Shown here: piece after piece, positions 1-9,883 of the stretch
Numbering within the stretch: position 1 is the first letter of the stretch
Layout of the letters: every line of letters starts with the position of its first letter
The notes under the pieces: generated by a model
Database searches by the model: none
What the model saw: only the letters and a program-made list of their open reading frames with translations
What the model was told of the DNA's origin: nothing
Made by a program: the position numbers and the translations under genes
From: Trichosphaerium sp. ATCC 40318
Taxonomy: Eukaryota > Discosea > Flabellinia > Trichosidae
Assembly: GCA_038496445.1 (NCBI GenBank)
Contig: JALMLS010000385.1
Coordinates: forward strand, 186,001 to 250,000
DNA: 64,000 nt
Direction of reading: 5' to 3'

Positions 1-62
1 TCACGTGTGGTAAGTAATAATTCAATATGATATTTAAAAGTAGGAGCGTTATCCATGATAGT

Positions 63-1154
63 CTAAAACATAGGCTTTCCCTTCCAAGCGCGGAAAACAG
101 CAACAACGTGGATTTTTTTAATCTTCCAAAAGTAAGTCTCATCAGCCAACCAGTTTATATACTTGAACCTCGTAGCAGCTTTTAAATCAGGTTTAGGTAC
201 TGGTTTTAATAAACCAAATAGCCTTATTGATTTTCTGCCTATAGAAGTCTTTGCAGCTAATTCTGCAGCTCTCTGTGCAACTCCGCCAAAAACTCTTTGT
301 GCAGCGTTTCCCGCTGCTTGTCCTCTTGATGCAGCGTTGCCTATGGCTGTTACAGCCTTGCTTGGCATGGCTGCTTTGATCATAGCGAATCTAGTCCCTG
401 GTGGGACACGTATCATCTGAATCATTATATCCTTCATCCTGATAGCTCCCCCAAACAACGCTCGCGCTTGTGTGAGCACTATTTGAGCATTTTTTGGCAA
501 CTTGGAGAAAAAGTATACACCGGCTTTTCCAAGTCCTGTTACAGCGATACGAAAGAATACTCTCGATACTGCTGCAATTACAGTACCCATAATTTTGATC
601 GGAACTTTGAGCAATTGACCCAAAAAGCCGAGAATAGGCTTCGCAATAGGAGCAGCGATTGCTTTAATACCTGCTGTAAGACCAATTCTAGCAGCAACGC
701 GGAGAACAGGCAGCACACCCATTGTCATAGCCGTTTCCGCTATAAGCTCTGATACATGATCTCTAGGCGCCTCTCCAGTCCATTTGCATGTGCATTGGCT
801 GTTCGTGCACAATAGAATTTGATACTTCGCGCAACGCGGTTTGCACAAGTTCTTACCGCATTGAACTGCTTTGTTGTTGTTTTTACCAGCAGCAGTTATA
901 CAGCTTGTTAATTTAGGTCTAGAGCATACAGAGGAGTACCCTGTTACTAGGTAACGCTTACAGTACACTTGAATACAAGAAGCCTGGTTGTTGCGTCCCT
1001 GAAACTTCATTTTCTTCAAGCAATACATAAAGTCTTGCGGTTCGCATGTAATGTAGTCTTCGTGGTATCTAAACGCTTGGACTTCTTCTCCTGCTTCTGC
1101 TACTGTAATGTATAGTAACGCAATGCATGCTACGAGTAGCAACAAATGTTGCAT
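63..1154 (-). CDS. secreted cysteine-rich protein with Ala/Lys-rich hydrophobic C-terminal half
   Basis: This is a single uninterrupted 363-codon frame; I see no intron. It opens with a clear signal peptide (residues 1-21, ending near AEAG). A cysteine-rich module follows at about residues 37-123, with 12 cysteines that could make six disulphides. The rest (about 130-363) is rich in Ala, Ile, Val, Lys and Arg with long apolar stretches (for example GLTAGIKAIAAPIAKPILG), and looks like amphipathic or membrane-seeking helices. I do not recognise the family. A secreted or surface protein is the safe reading; a pore-forming or membrane-binding role would only be a guess from composition. It ends 63 bases from the window edge on the minus strand. 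Confidence 0.75.
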   Translation of the reverse strand: MQHLLLLVACIALLYITVAEAGEEVQAFRYHEDYITCEPQDFMYCLKKMKFQGRNNQASCIQVYCKRYLVTGYSSVCSRPKLTSCITAAGKNNNKAVQCGKNLCKPRCAKYQILLCTNSQCTCKWTGEAPRDHVSELIAETAMTMGVLPVLRVAARIGLTAGIKAIAAPIAKPILGFLGQLLKVPIKIMGTVIAAVSRVFFRIAVTGLGKAGVYFFSKLPKNAQIVLTQARALFGGAIRMKDIMIQMIRVPPGTRFAMIKAAMPSKAVTAIGNAASRGQAAGNAAQRVFGGVAQRAAELAAKTSIGRKSIRLFGLLKPVPKPDLKAATRFKYINWLADETYFWKIKKIHVVAVFRAWKGKPMF

Positions 1155-1769
1155 GTAGACTGAGCTGGTTGTGGTTCAAATGCTGTTTAATACTTTATGA
1201 ACCTTTTTTGGAAGTTATCGACTATTTGGTAAAGAACAGTCAAACCAGCTAACAGCTGTAGTTCTGTTACCAGTGATAGAGAAACGTAGGTACAACACCT
1301 TGAGAAGTACACTATGAAAACGACACGTCAACAGCTTTCCGATGGAGAGAAACGCCTTTTCTCCTCTCCAACGAAAGCATCATATACGCGTAGTGTTCAT
1401 AAATGAAAAGAAAATCTACAGGACAACGTGGTACAGAAGTTTTGGACAGTGACCGTAAGAAAGATCAACAGTGTTAGTTAGTTGTTAACGACATCAATTA
1501 GAACAAGAACGAGTCATAAACAGGTTTGAACGGGGTAATAATACAGTTAATTTTTCTTTTGCCGTACGCTTCTTCCTACACATATCCCTACGCGTAAAAA
1601 CATATTCTAGGCCGTTTTTGCGCTTCTAGCTATTTTACTAGCAGCAGGAAAATTATACAGCATATATGACCTGGTAAAAACCTATACTATGCTTGAATAA
1701 AGCGTTTACAAATTATTCTAGGTGACAGGTAAGTTTGACAACACGTACACCCTTTACCTAACAAACGCT
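1155..1769. other. intergenic, divergent promoter region
   Basis: No convincing coding sequence is seen on either strand. The stretch lies between the minus-strand secreted protein and the plus-strand small membrane protein, so it should hold both promoters. I cannot point to a TATA box or other defined element. Confidence 0.5.
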
Positions 1770-2171
1770 ATGTCAACGAACGTACGTGTACGCCTCGGCA
1801 TTCAAAAAAATAACAGGCCGCTTGTAAGTTATTTTATGCGTGCTTATTGTTTGTAGCTGGTTGTACTTTCTGAAAGCTTGTCAAGCGCTTCTTTTATACT
1901 TGCAGCTATTTATACAATGCAAGTGAGCATTTCAGGATGTAAATGGGCAACAAACAGGATGATGCAAGCTCTTATTCTGGTAAATGTTATTCCTATTATT
2001 TTTCTTTTTTTTCTGGCATCCACATCTCTCCCTCTTCCAGTCTATCTGTGGTTCCACGGCGGCAACGTATTGTACTGTATTGTTTGCATGTACGTTAGGC
2101 ACTTAATTATGGACTCTGTAGAACAGCTTGATGATCTCAAAGCTCTAAAATACAACCACAAAAGTGTTTAA
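1770..2171 (+). CDS. small predicted multi-pass membrane protein, one 33-nt intron
   Basis: The first exon starts at ATG 1770 (MSTNVRVRLGIQKNNRPL). A GTAAGT donor at 1824 and a TTTGTAG acceptor ending at 1856 remove 33 nt and join in phase to an open frame that runs to the TAA at 2169-2171. Without splicing the frame hits the TAG that forms the acceptor. The roughly 122-residue product has two or three hydrophobic segments (around LVVLSESLSSASFILAAIY, MQALILVNVIPIIFLFFLA and VYLWFHGGNVLYCIVCMYV) and a charged C-terminus. No family is recognised. The in-phase join across exact splice signals is the main support; transcript evidence is missing. Confidence 0.55.
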
Positions 2172-2523
2172 CATTTTTTTTGATACTTGTACAATAAACG
2201 AAGCAAATACTAACGTATGATTACGTTCAATCGCTCTTCTAAACCGTAAGGAGGCCACTTAGATTTTATAACACGTGTTAAGAATAATCTGACTTTTCAG
2301 AAAAACGTACAACGCGAACTGCCACATCCCGGTTAGCAGCCGAACCCCTTAACCACTTGGACAACCTGTCTTGTTCTTGTTAACTAAACACCAAGAAAAT
2401 GGGACGTTGAAAACAATCCGCTCAACAAGGGTAGAACACAGGTCGTTGTAACCACTCACAAACCAAAGCAGACACCACACAGATACTCTGTAAAAAAAAC
2501 CAGTTCAAACGTTGTAAAGCTGT
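2172..2523. other. intergenic between convergent genes
   Basis: This is the 3' flank of the small membrane protein and of the GH3 gene. It is AT-rich with no open frame I trust. It should hold both polyadenylation regions; an aataaa-like string (acaataaacg) lies just after the plus-strand stop. Confidence 0.4.
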
Positions 2524-5500
2524 TTAATAGTTGAAAGTAGTTGATAACGTTGCTGTACTATCTTCTCCAACCATCACAGTGTATGTTCCTACAATCAATA
2601 TTCAATAATTTTCTTGTTACTACACGTGTTTAATACCCTTCTGTATGCGGTAAGCCATAGAGACATCATAGTATCCAAGTTGAGAAACATCCATTTCGAT
2701 ACTCACTGTTTTTTTCTCACCTTTGACCACGTGTACCTTATTCCATCCGCCAAGCCACTAAAGTCAATAGTGTTAGTTTAAAGTCCTAAATACTAACACC
2801 AATATATACGCGTACTTTCCAGTATCGAACAATAGGAGACACTGGGAACTTGAGATATGCCTAGAAAGATTTACGTTTAATTAAAACTCCGACTTCTTTT
2901 CGTCCTTACTTGAGCGACCACATCACCATCTGTTGATCCTGTGTTCTCTACTTGAGCAGTAATTGTTACTTTAGATCCAGAAATAGAGGCAGTAGGATTA
3001 GAAAACGTGAAACTGGAGTAAGATAGTCCATAACCTACAACAGTAAGAAAAAATACAATCGCTCTTCTGTTATAGCAAAAATCAGTGAGACCACCGTACC
3101 AAAAGGAAATAATGGAGTAGATGGTTGAAACACGTATTGCCTGTACTCCGTTTTGAAGTTTGCAAGCCATTTGCCTTCTGTCAATGAATACCATGGATTA
3201 CTTGGACCACCAACCTGAAATTGGTATCAATAAAATGCACACTATCAAGGATTTATCACGTGCCTGTCCAACAGTTCGAACCCAAGATCTTGTGGTCTTA
3301 CCAGATGGATTACGTACACCTGAAATAAGCTCCCAAATAGCACTTCCTCCTATTGACAAGTAAGTACGCCGGTAGGACAGTCTTGAGATGTACCTTCTTC
3401 TCCAGGTCTCCATGCAGAAAACAATGTAGATATGTTGGCTAGTACAGCGTTACCTTCTCCAAATGTTACAGTACGTCCTAATATGGTAGAATTAGCGTTA
3501 ATAGCAATGCGTTTAAGATATGAGTACCATGTATCAAGACAACAATTGTTGGTTTTCCTGATTTTTTATTAGCTGCTGCAACTCTATTCATACCAGTTAA
3601 CAATAGGTTACTTTGATTTCAATAGTACTGTGTCAGAAGTGCCATCTGTCCTCCAGGAAGATCCAAGTTTGCTCTGTCACCCCATTCGGCGCTTGTGTGA
3701 AGACTATCACCGATAACAAGGATGGTAGCATCTTAAAGAGAAGTTAGGAAAAGCATGATTTTTGTAGTACAAGGTACCTGATGCTTCAGCTAGTTTTACT
3801 GCATCTTCGACTTTGCTAATGTTTGATTACATATGCAACACATCTAAGTAGAAACGGCTTTTCTTACCTTGTATCCTTTGAATCAGTCGGAGCTCCTTCT
3901 AAATACTTGACACTGATTTTACTGCCAACGTCTTGTAAAAAAGTCAGAAAAAGAAAAAAGGAAGTAACAAAAAAGAAAAGCAAACCTTGCTGAATCGCTT
4001 CAAACACAGTTGTTACTTTAGCTCCGTAACTTGTGTAGCTAAAACATTATAAGCTTTCTTGATAGTAATATCAAGGCTAACCTGCCAAGTTGGTTTTTCT
4101 CTGCAGCTGGACCATCTCCATTCTGATAACAATATTGAGAACACGTGAAGGAAAGAAAAAGAAATAAAGTACCGGTCCAATAACAGCAATAGATTTGAGC
4201 TTTGATACATCAAGAGGTGAAGATCCATCGTTTTGAAGCAGTATTACACCTTTAAACACATTTAGTCAAACAATCAACATGAGAAAAGAATGCTACATTA
4301 CCTTGAAGTGCTGCTTCTTTTGCAAGCATACGATTTTTATCGTTATCTAATTCTTTGGTGTTTTCTGGGTCTGTCATTGGATTATCGAAAATACCAGATG
4401 CTATCTTTGTTGCTTTAGTATATCACGTGATTGGATTTATCAAAAACATAAAAGAAATATCGGGATACCTTTTGACGTAAGACATTGCCAACAGACCTAT
4501 CTAAGGTTGCTTGTGATACTGCTCCAGACTTTACAGCCTATTTAAAAGCGTTAGCACAAGTTAATAGTACTTTCACATGACTTACTGTTATGAGATTAGT
4601 GTATGTGTTACCGCCAAGGTCAATATCTACACCAGCATTGATGCCAAGAGAAGCGGCACCCGTTGCATCTTCTACAATGTTAAAGTCTTGTAGAACTCCA
4701 ATCTAAAACATAAGTCAACAGCAATCTACTTTTCATACTACTCAATCAGTCGTACGTCATTGGCATCGCTCATCGTAACTCCTTGAGTCCAATTGAATTG
4801 CTTTCTTAGTACATCTTGAAGTAGATATGGATTTCCATGACAAGGTACACCATTGATGGTGTTGTGTGCAACCTACAGCGGTACCAAGGTTAGTTTCACA
4901 ACCAAGAATAAAATAACCTTATTAGTACGTACCATAAGACCTCTACCTCCCGCTTCAGTGTATGCTTTCCAAGGAGCGAGATAAATCTCGTGTAATCTTT
5001 GCAACGAAAGATCGGCTAAAGGGTAAAAATTGGTTTACCAGTTGGTAGAATCAATCATACCTGGAGATGCATTGATACCTCCCTAATTTAATTAATGACA
5101 GTACAATTATTTATAGTAGTTGCGTACCTGTGTCAATCCGTATGCAGCAAAGTGTTTCGCAAGAGACATACTTAACATTGTTATAATTGGCGTTCGTGTG
5201 ACTAAAAACGCACGTGTATTTTGGGTTTAAGTACTCATCAGCTGACTGTATTCCGCCACCTTGAAATGCTTGAGTAGCATGTTTGGTAATTGCAGCCAAT
5301 AAGACCTGTTGATAAAAGGTCAATCAAACGTAGTAAAAGTACTAATTGTATTACAGGATCTTCAGTGTAACCTAGACATTTTATTAAAACACATTTAAAC
5401 AGTGGGTATTACCTTCTTGTTGACGTCCAAAACGAGGATCTATGTATCAGTATGTCAACAAGTACAAAAGGAGAAGTGTAATTGTAAGCACAAGAGTACC

Positions 5501-6410
5501 TGTGAACAAATTTATAACTGGAGTGAATCCCTAAATGAGATTGAGAAACAACAGAAGACAAGATATCGAGTGTACCATGTCTGCACCATTTATACGAGCT
5601 TCTCTTCCAATTGTATCGTACACTTGTGTTATCAAAGACATGTTCCAAGATGGTCCTAAACCACAAGACTGTGGAAACACAGTGGCATGATTACCTTCAC
5701 TCTTTAGTTGATAAAAAACACTGTTACGCAACCTCCTGAATGTAGCGCCTAAAACAGCAGTGAGAATTTTATGTATTGATAGGATCCGTAGGTACTAACC
5801 TCAACGTAGAAACCAATAGGGATACCTAGGCGCAAGAACAACGTTAGGCACGTGTTTATGATTATGGAAATACTCACCAAGCCTTGTATTATTCATCATG
5901 TATTGTTGAAGCTTATTCCTTGTTTCTAGAAACGTATAAAACACAACGAATGACTTTAAGGCCTTGTTTGTGTACCGATGATAGATACAGGAGTTCCTTC
6001 GCTTACAAAACGATACCTATAGTACCCGACGCCTGAGAGACATAGTTAATAGACAGAAACACGTGTTTTTTTTGGTTTTAGTGTAAAATACCTGTTTGGC
6101 CATATTCCTGTTCGATCTTCTCAGGGGTTTTACCCTCAAGTAATAGAAGTTGGTTTACCTTGAAGAATTAAGAAATCGTTTCAGTGTAATGGTAGAAAAA
6201 TGAAAACAAAAAACTTTTCGCTTACTTTTTCTTCAAGCGTCATTTTAGAAAGCAAATCATTAACCCGAGTGTTAACAGGTAATGCAGCATTCTTATACAG
6301 CGGGATTGAAGCACCTTTGTGTTTTCAGCGTTAGTAGTACACGTGTTTTGTTCAGGCGTACCTGCTATGCATAACATCGTTACAAGTATCACAAAAAGAC
6401 TGGACGACAT
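2524..6410 (-). CDS. glycoside hydrolase family 3 beta-glucosidase, secreted, intron-rich
   Basis: Spliced by eye on the minus strand, this gives a secreted GH3 enzyme that would release terminal glucose from cello-oligosaccharides or other beta-glucosides. The start chosen (ATG 6408-6410) begins a signal peptide (MSSSLFVILVTMLCIAG). An in-frame ATG 14 codons upstream is less likely. In order I see the family's N-terminal signature (LPVNTRVNDLLSKMTLEEK), GLGPSWNMSLITQVYDTIG, the catalytic Asp region QFNWTQGVTMSDAND, the C-terminal alpha/beta sandwich (GGSAIWELISGVRNPSGKTT), FPFGYGLSYSSFTF, and a fibronectin-III-like end (ITAQVENTGSTDGDVVAQV) finishing at TAA 2524-2526. Many short introns interrupt it, and those checked splice in frame. 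The usual SDW at the nucleophile reads SDA here. Together with the GH9 gene at 33.7 kb it would complete cellulose breakdown. Confidence 0.9.
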
Positions 6411-7337
6411 GGTGTCAACGTCTTTGTAGCTAACTGATTTTGAGAACAACAAGGACCATATGATATCAAATGGCAGCTTGACGCCGTACGTTAATTTAAC
6501 ATGGGATGTAACTTCAACGGTATGTTGTTTCTAAACACGACTTTAAATTTTTTCAATGACATTTCTTCCAGTACACATTTCATCTGTAACCTAACCTTCA
6601 TTTTTTAATACACTGGCACACAGCACATGTTGGCGGTTCGGCAAAGTCCACAACAAAAAGTTTACGCCATTGGCTTCACAATTTTGTGAGCTAGAAAATG
6701 ATTGCATCAACGGTGGTGTCATCTTTTACTGCGGTTCGTTGTGCTATCGCGATCGTCTGTACTTTAAGTTTGTGGTTTATAGATGTACCAGCGTAATAAA
6801 AGTTAAAGTGTGTTGCGCCTACGCATCAAATGGCGCGTGGCACTAAGAAAAGTCTGTTTGTACAACTGCTTCTTTTTTTGCCATTTTAGGCTAAAAGCTT
6901 GCTTGGCGCTCAGTTTATAGTAGCCTGGTCAACATACTTGCGTATACGTTTCTTTGGTTTAGCTGTTCGTAGACAACTACTCAACGTTATTAGTCTCGTT
7001 CGAGCCCATTCTGATGTACTAGAGTATAAAAAATAGTGCAAGTGCTACAGTCACATTGTTTGCGTCAAAAGCAGTTACTAACGAATTAAATTTGGCTTTA
7101 CACGCTACACAGTCGCAAAGTAATTGCACAAGTACGGTAAAAGGGTAATTGTGGTGCACAACCCGAATAAGAATAACTATGTTCGGGTTTACGCGTTAAA
7201 TAGTTTTACAAGTACTCATAACCACGAAGAGAGTATTTTTGAGAGTTTGGGTTATTGGGTATTTGAATGAAAACTCAATGTAATTTGCTATTTTTCATAG
7301 TTTTGAAGTCCAAACTTAGCAACAACACCTCCTCACA
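6411..7337. other. intergenic region between divergent genes, with one doubtful small ORF
   Basis: This is the 5' flank of GH3 (minus) and of the small two-repeat protein (plus). The only coding candidate is ATG 6830 to TAG 7036. With a 30-nt intron it would give a basic peptide of about 58 residues (MARGTKKSLF, then AKSLLGAQFIVAWSTY). That is short enough to be chance. Nothing else is evident. Confidence 0.35.
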
Positions 7338-7715
7338 ATGAAAACAGCAATTTACCATGACGGTCAGTGGAAAAGAGAATTGATTCCAGCCGGAGACAAT
7401 ATTTCTGACTCATTCGCTCACATCATCCACAGAGGAGACAAAGTAGAGAAGCAACACTGCGGCTCTGGACCAAAGTTTCTTGCTGAGGGGTTTCTTCACT
7501 TCTGTGTCATCCCAACATACAAGAAGTACGCTACCATTTACCACGATGGTGCCTGGAAGGTATCTATGACCGATAACGTCCCAACAATCAGCGAGGAGTA
7601 CCTTCACTTCACCTTCGAAACACGCTCAAAAGCCATTATCAAGCTCCATGCTGGAGATGTATCCTTTTTGGTAAGCGGACTTGTTGCAACTGCTAGCCAC
7701 GTAGGTTGGGCTTAA
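7338..7715 (+). CDS. small intronless protein of two internal repeats, unknown function
   Basis: A 125-residue single exon with a clean ATG context. It contains an internal duplication: AIYHDGQWKRELI near residue 4 matches TIYHDGAWKVSM near residue 66, and ISDSFAHI matches ISEEYLHF, so each unit is about 60 residues. There is no signal peptide or membrane segment. It is more GC-rich and uses more C-ending codons (atc, cac, ctc, acc) than the neighbours, and has no intron while neighbours have many. High expression or a separate origin would explain both, but I infer this only from codon use. I do not recognise the family. Confidence 0.7.
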   Translation: MKTAIYHDGQWKRELIPAGDNISDSFAHIIHRGDKVEKQHCGSGPKFLAEGFLHFCVIPTYKKYATIYHDGAWKVSMTDNVPTISEEYLHFTFETRSKAIIKLHAGDVSFLVSGLVATASHVGWA

Positions 7716-8287
7716 AAAGTCTTGTAGACGTTAGAAATAAAAAACTCCCCGAGCACTTCTTTGGGTTTAGTTACCACTACGCGTACTCCAGCTAATAGCT
7801 GCCAACTTGTTTTTTTTGGAACTGTCTTTTTTGTCTTGAAAGGCTCTTACAAGAGCAGAGTAACCTTGATTTCGCGTAGCGGGAGTGTACATAAGTTATT
7901 CAACACCTAAAAAAATACTGCTACGCGTTAAAAACCAACGAATCGGTTTTTGTACAATTTACGCGTTATAACTGCAGATCAATTTACGTTGCAAGGTTGC
8001 GTTATACATGTGTTAACTACACGTCTCACCATTTGTTTTCTGAACTTTGTTTCGCTTGAGCTGTTTGGTTTTCTTTGTAGTTTAAAAAGGACTCCTGCGG
8101 GATTCTATTCGATATCTACGTGTTTCACCAAAGCCCTTGATTTCTAATTTAGTCCAAGCTTTCTAGAAGTTTTTACCCCGTTTCTACTTTCGTAAGAGCA
8201 GCAAATGAGGTAAAAACAATTCAGTTTACTGTATTATCTTGTGCCTTTACGTATCACTGCCATTAATCTTTCAAAAAACCCCAAAAC
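7716..8287. other. intergenic, nothing recognised
   Basis: AT-rich DNA between two plus-strand genes. A 65-codon open frame at 7950-8147 has no recognisable features and I do not call it. The recombinase-like gene promoter should lie here. Confidence 0.4.
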
Positions 8288-9650
8288 ATGTTTAGTGGCA
8301 TCTCTGTAGACGACTACATGCGCTGTGTAGCTGTGCGAAAGGATTTATTGCGTGCTCAGTCTAAAACAATTGATTGGACGCAATTCGACACTTTTCTAGC
8401 CTGGTTTTGTGCACAGAATTATACCTTTCCCGTAGCAGAGAATCATCTCATTCTTTACCACGATAAATTGAAACTGAACGATTACATGCCCACGACCGTT
8501 TATTCGATATTCAATCAGATTGGGGACTGTTTTACACTACAAGGCATGATAAAACAACAATGGATAAGAGAATTCCCCGTTTTGGAGCGTTTATTGTCTA
8601 GAGACGTTGAATGCCACAAACCTGAAAAGGTACGAAACAATCTAGGGCTACTGTACGACTTTATACCCTATTTAGGCAACTGGTTTCACAAAGAACAATT
8701 GCATCGCCTTTTTTAACAATGTAAACCACGGAGGTGATGGCAAGATACTTCAGTATAAAGTAGCGCTTGTTTTAGGCAACTTTGGTGGGTTGCGAGTAGT
8801 CGAGATGAAAAACCTTTGTTTCGAGCATGTAAAACTCGAAAATCATCCGGTTCATGGAGTACACTACAAGGTTTGTTTGTTTGCTGGGCGTTTTTCTAAT
8901 ATTGTTTGTAGATTCATGTGCTGAACCGGAAATACGGCTCATACGATTTCTTTGTCATCCCAGAAAGCGTCTCTCCTTGTTCTGGCTTTCAACTCTTGTA
9001 TTTTTATGTAAATTCATACTTCACTCCTGAAACACGTACTGGACCATTCTTCAGGCGTGTTGTTGGCGATAAATGCACTAAACAGCCTGTTGGGATCAAA
9101 ACTCTACAACAGTTCCCTACTATGATTGCTATGCACCTAGGGTTGCCTAACCCGGAGTCATATACAGGACGGTCCTTCCGTACTACACGAGCTACATTAT
9201 TAGAGTATGGGATGTGGGAATCAACTCAAGAAGCAATCACACAATACTTGACTAAAAAATCATCTATTAACGCTAGAATGCAACAAACTTTTACTGCCTC
9301 GGTACCTTTTTTTCGCTTCTTGACTTTTGTTGTTTATTGCTTTTATTATAGGAGACAATAGCACCTAGTGTTCCTCCTGGATTTATTTATGACCAAAGAT
9401 CTGGAAACTATATTCCAAGAGCTCCTTTACCTAATCTTATGTTAGCTAAACCATCAGCGCGAACAGCAGAAAGGGTATGTTTAGCAATACTGTATTTTCT
9501 TAAAATATTCTGTTTTTCAACGTTTGATGACATTCCATGCTTATGTTTTTTCTTCTATAGACTACCGCGTTTCAACCGTATCAAAACAATAACAAAAAGC
9601 GTAAAAAGATAAAGTGGCATAACATTGAAGCAGCGAACTTTAAAAAATAA
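8288..9650 (+). CDS. tyrosine recombinase-like protein (phage integrase fold), spliced and partly degenerate
   Basis: Four short introns, the first at 8630-8675 (GTACGA..TTTAG), give a protein of roughly 390 residues ending at TAA 9648-9650. The first exon matches an N-terminal SAM-like (core-binding) domain. After splicing, KPEKATGFTKN and KVALVLGNFGGLRVVEMKNL carry the first catalytic Arg (GLR). YTGRSFRTTRATLLEYG aligns with the box II region, usually GHxxR, so the Arg is kept while His reads Arg. MWEST..ITQYLTKKS matches the Trp and nucleophile Tyr region, with about ten residues missing before it. The tail is Pro/Lys-rich. Family knowledge: such recombinases occur in Crypton-like elements and as domesticated host genes. 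The changed box II suggests a domesticated or decaying copy. It lies directly beside arm A of the inverted duplication. Confidence 0.75.
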
Positions 9651-9883
9651 AAAAGAACCACCAGTCAACACATGTGTTGAAATACTGGAGCCAAGCCTGT
9701 AATTAAGAGCTTCAGTGTATACCCAATAAAAATGTGGCATATTTTCTACAACCAAGCTTTATGGAATTCTTTTTTAGTTAAAATGGCGAAGCGTGTGTAG
9801 GGTCTGTGCATACATTCGTTGCGAGAAGTTGTTAAGTGGAAAAGCAAAAACTGTCTTATTCATCAACGCTCGCAGTACCAGCG

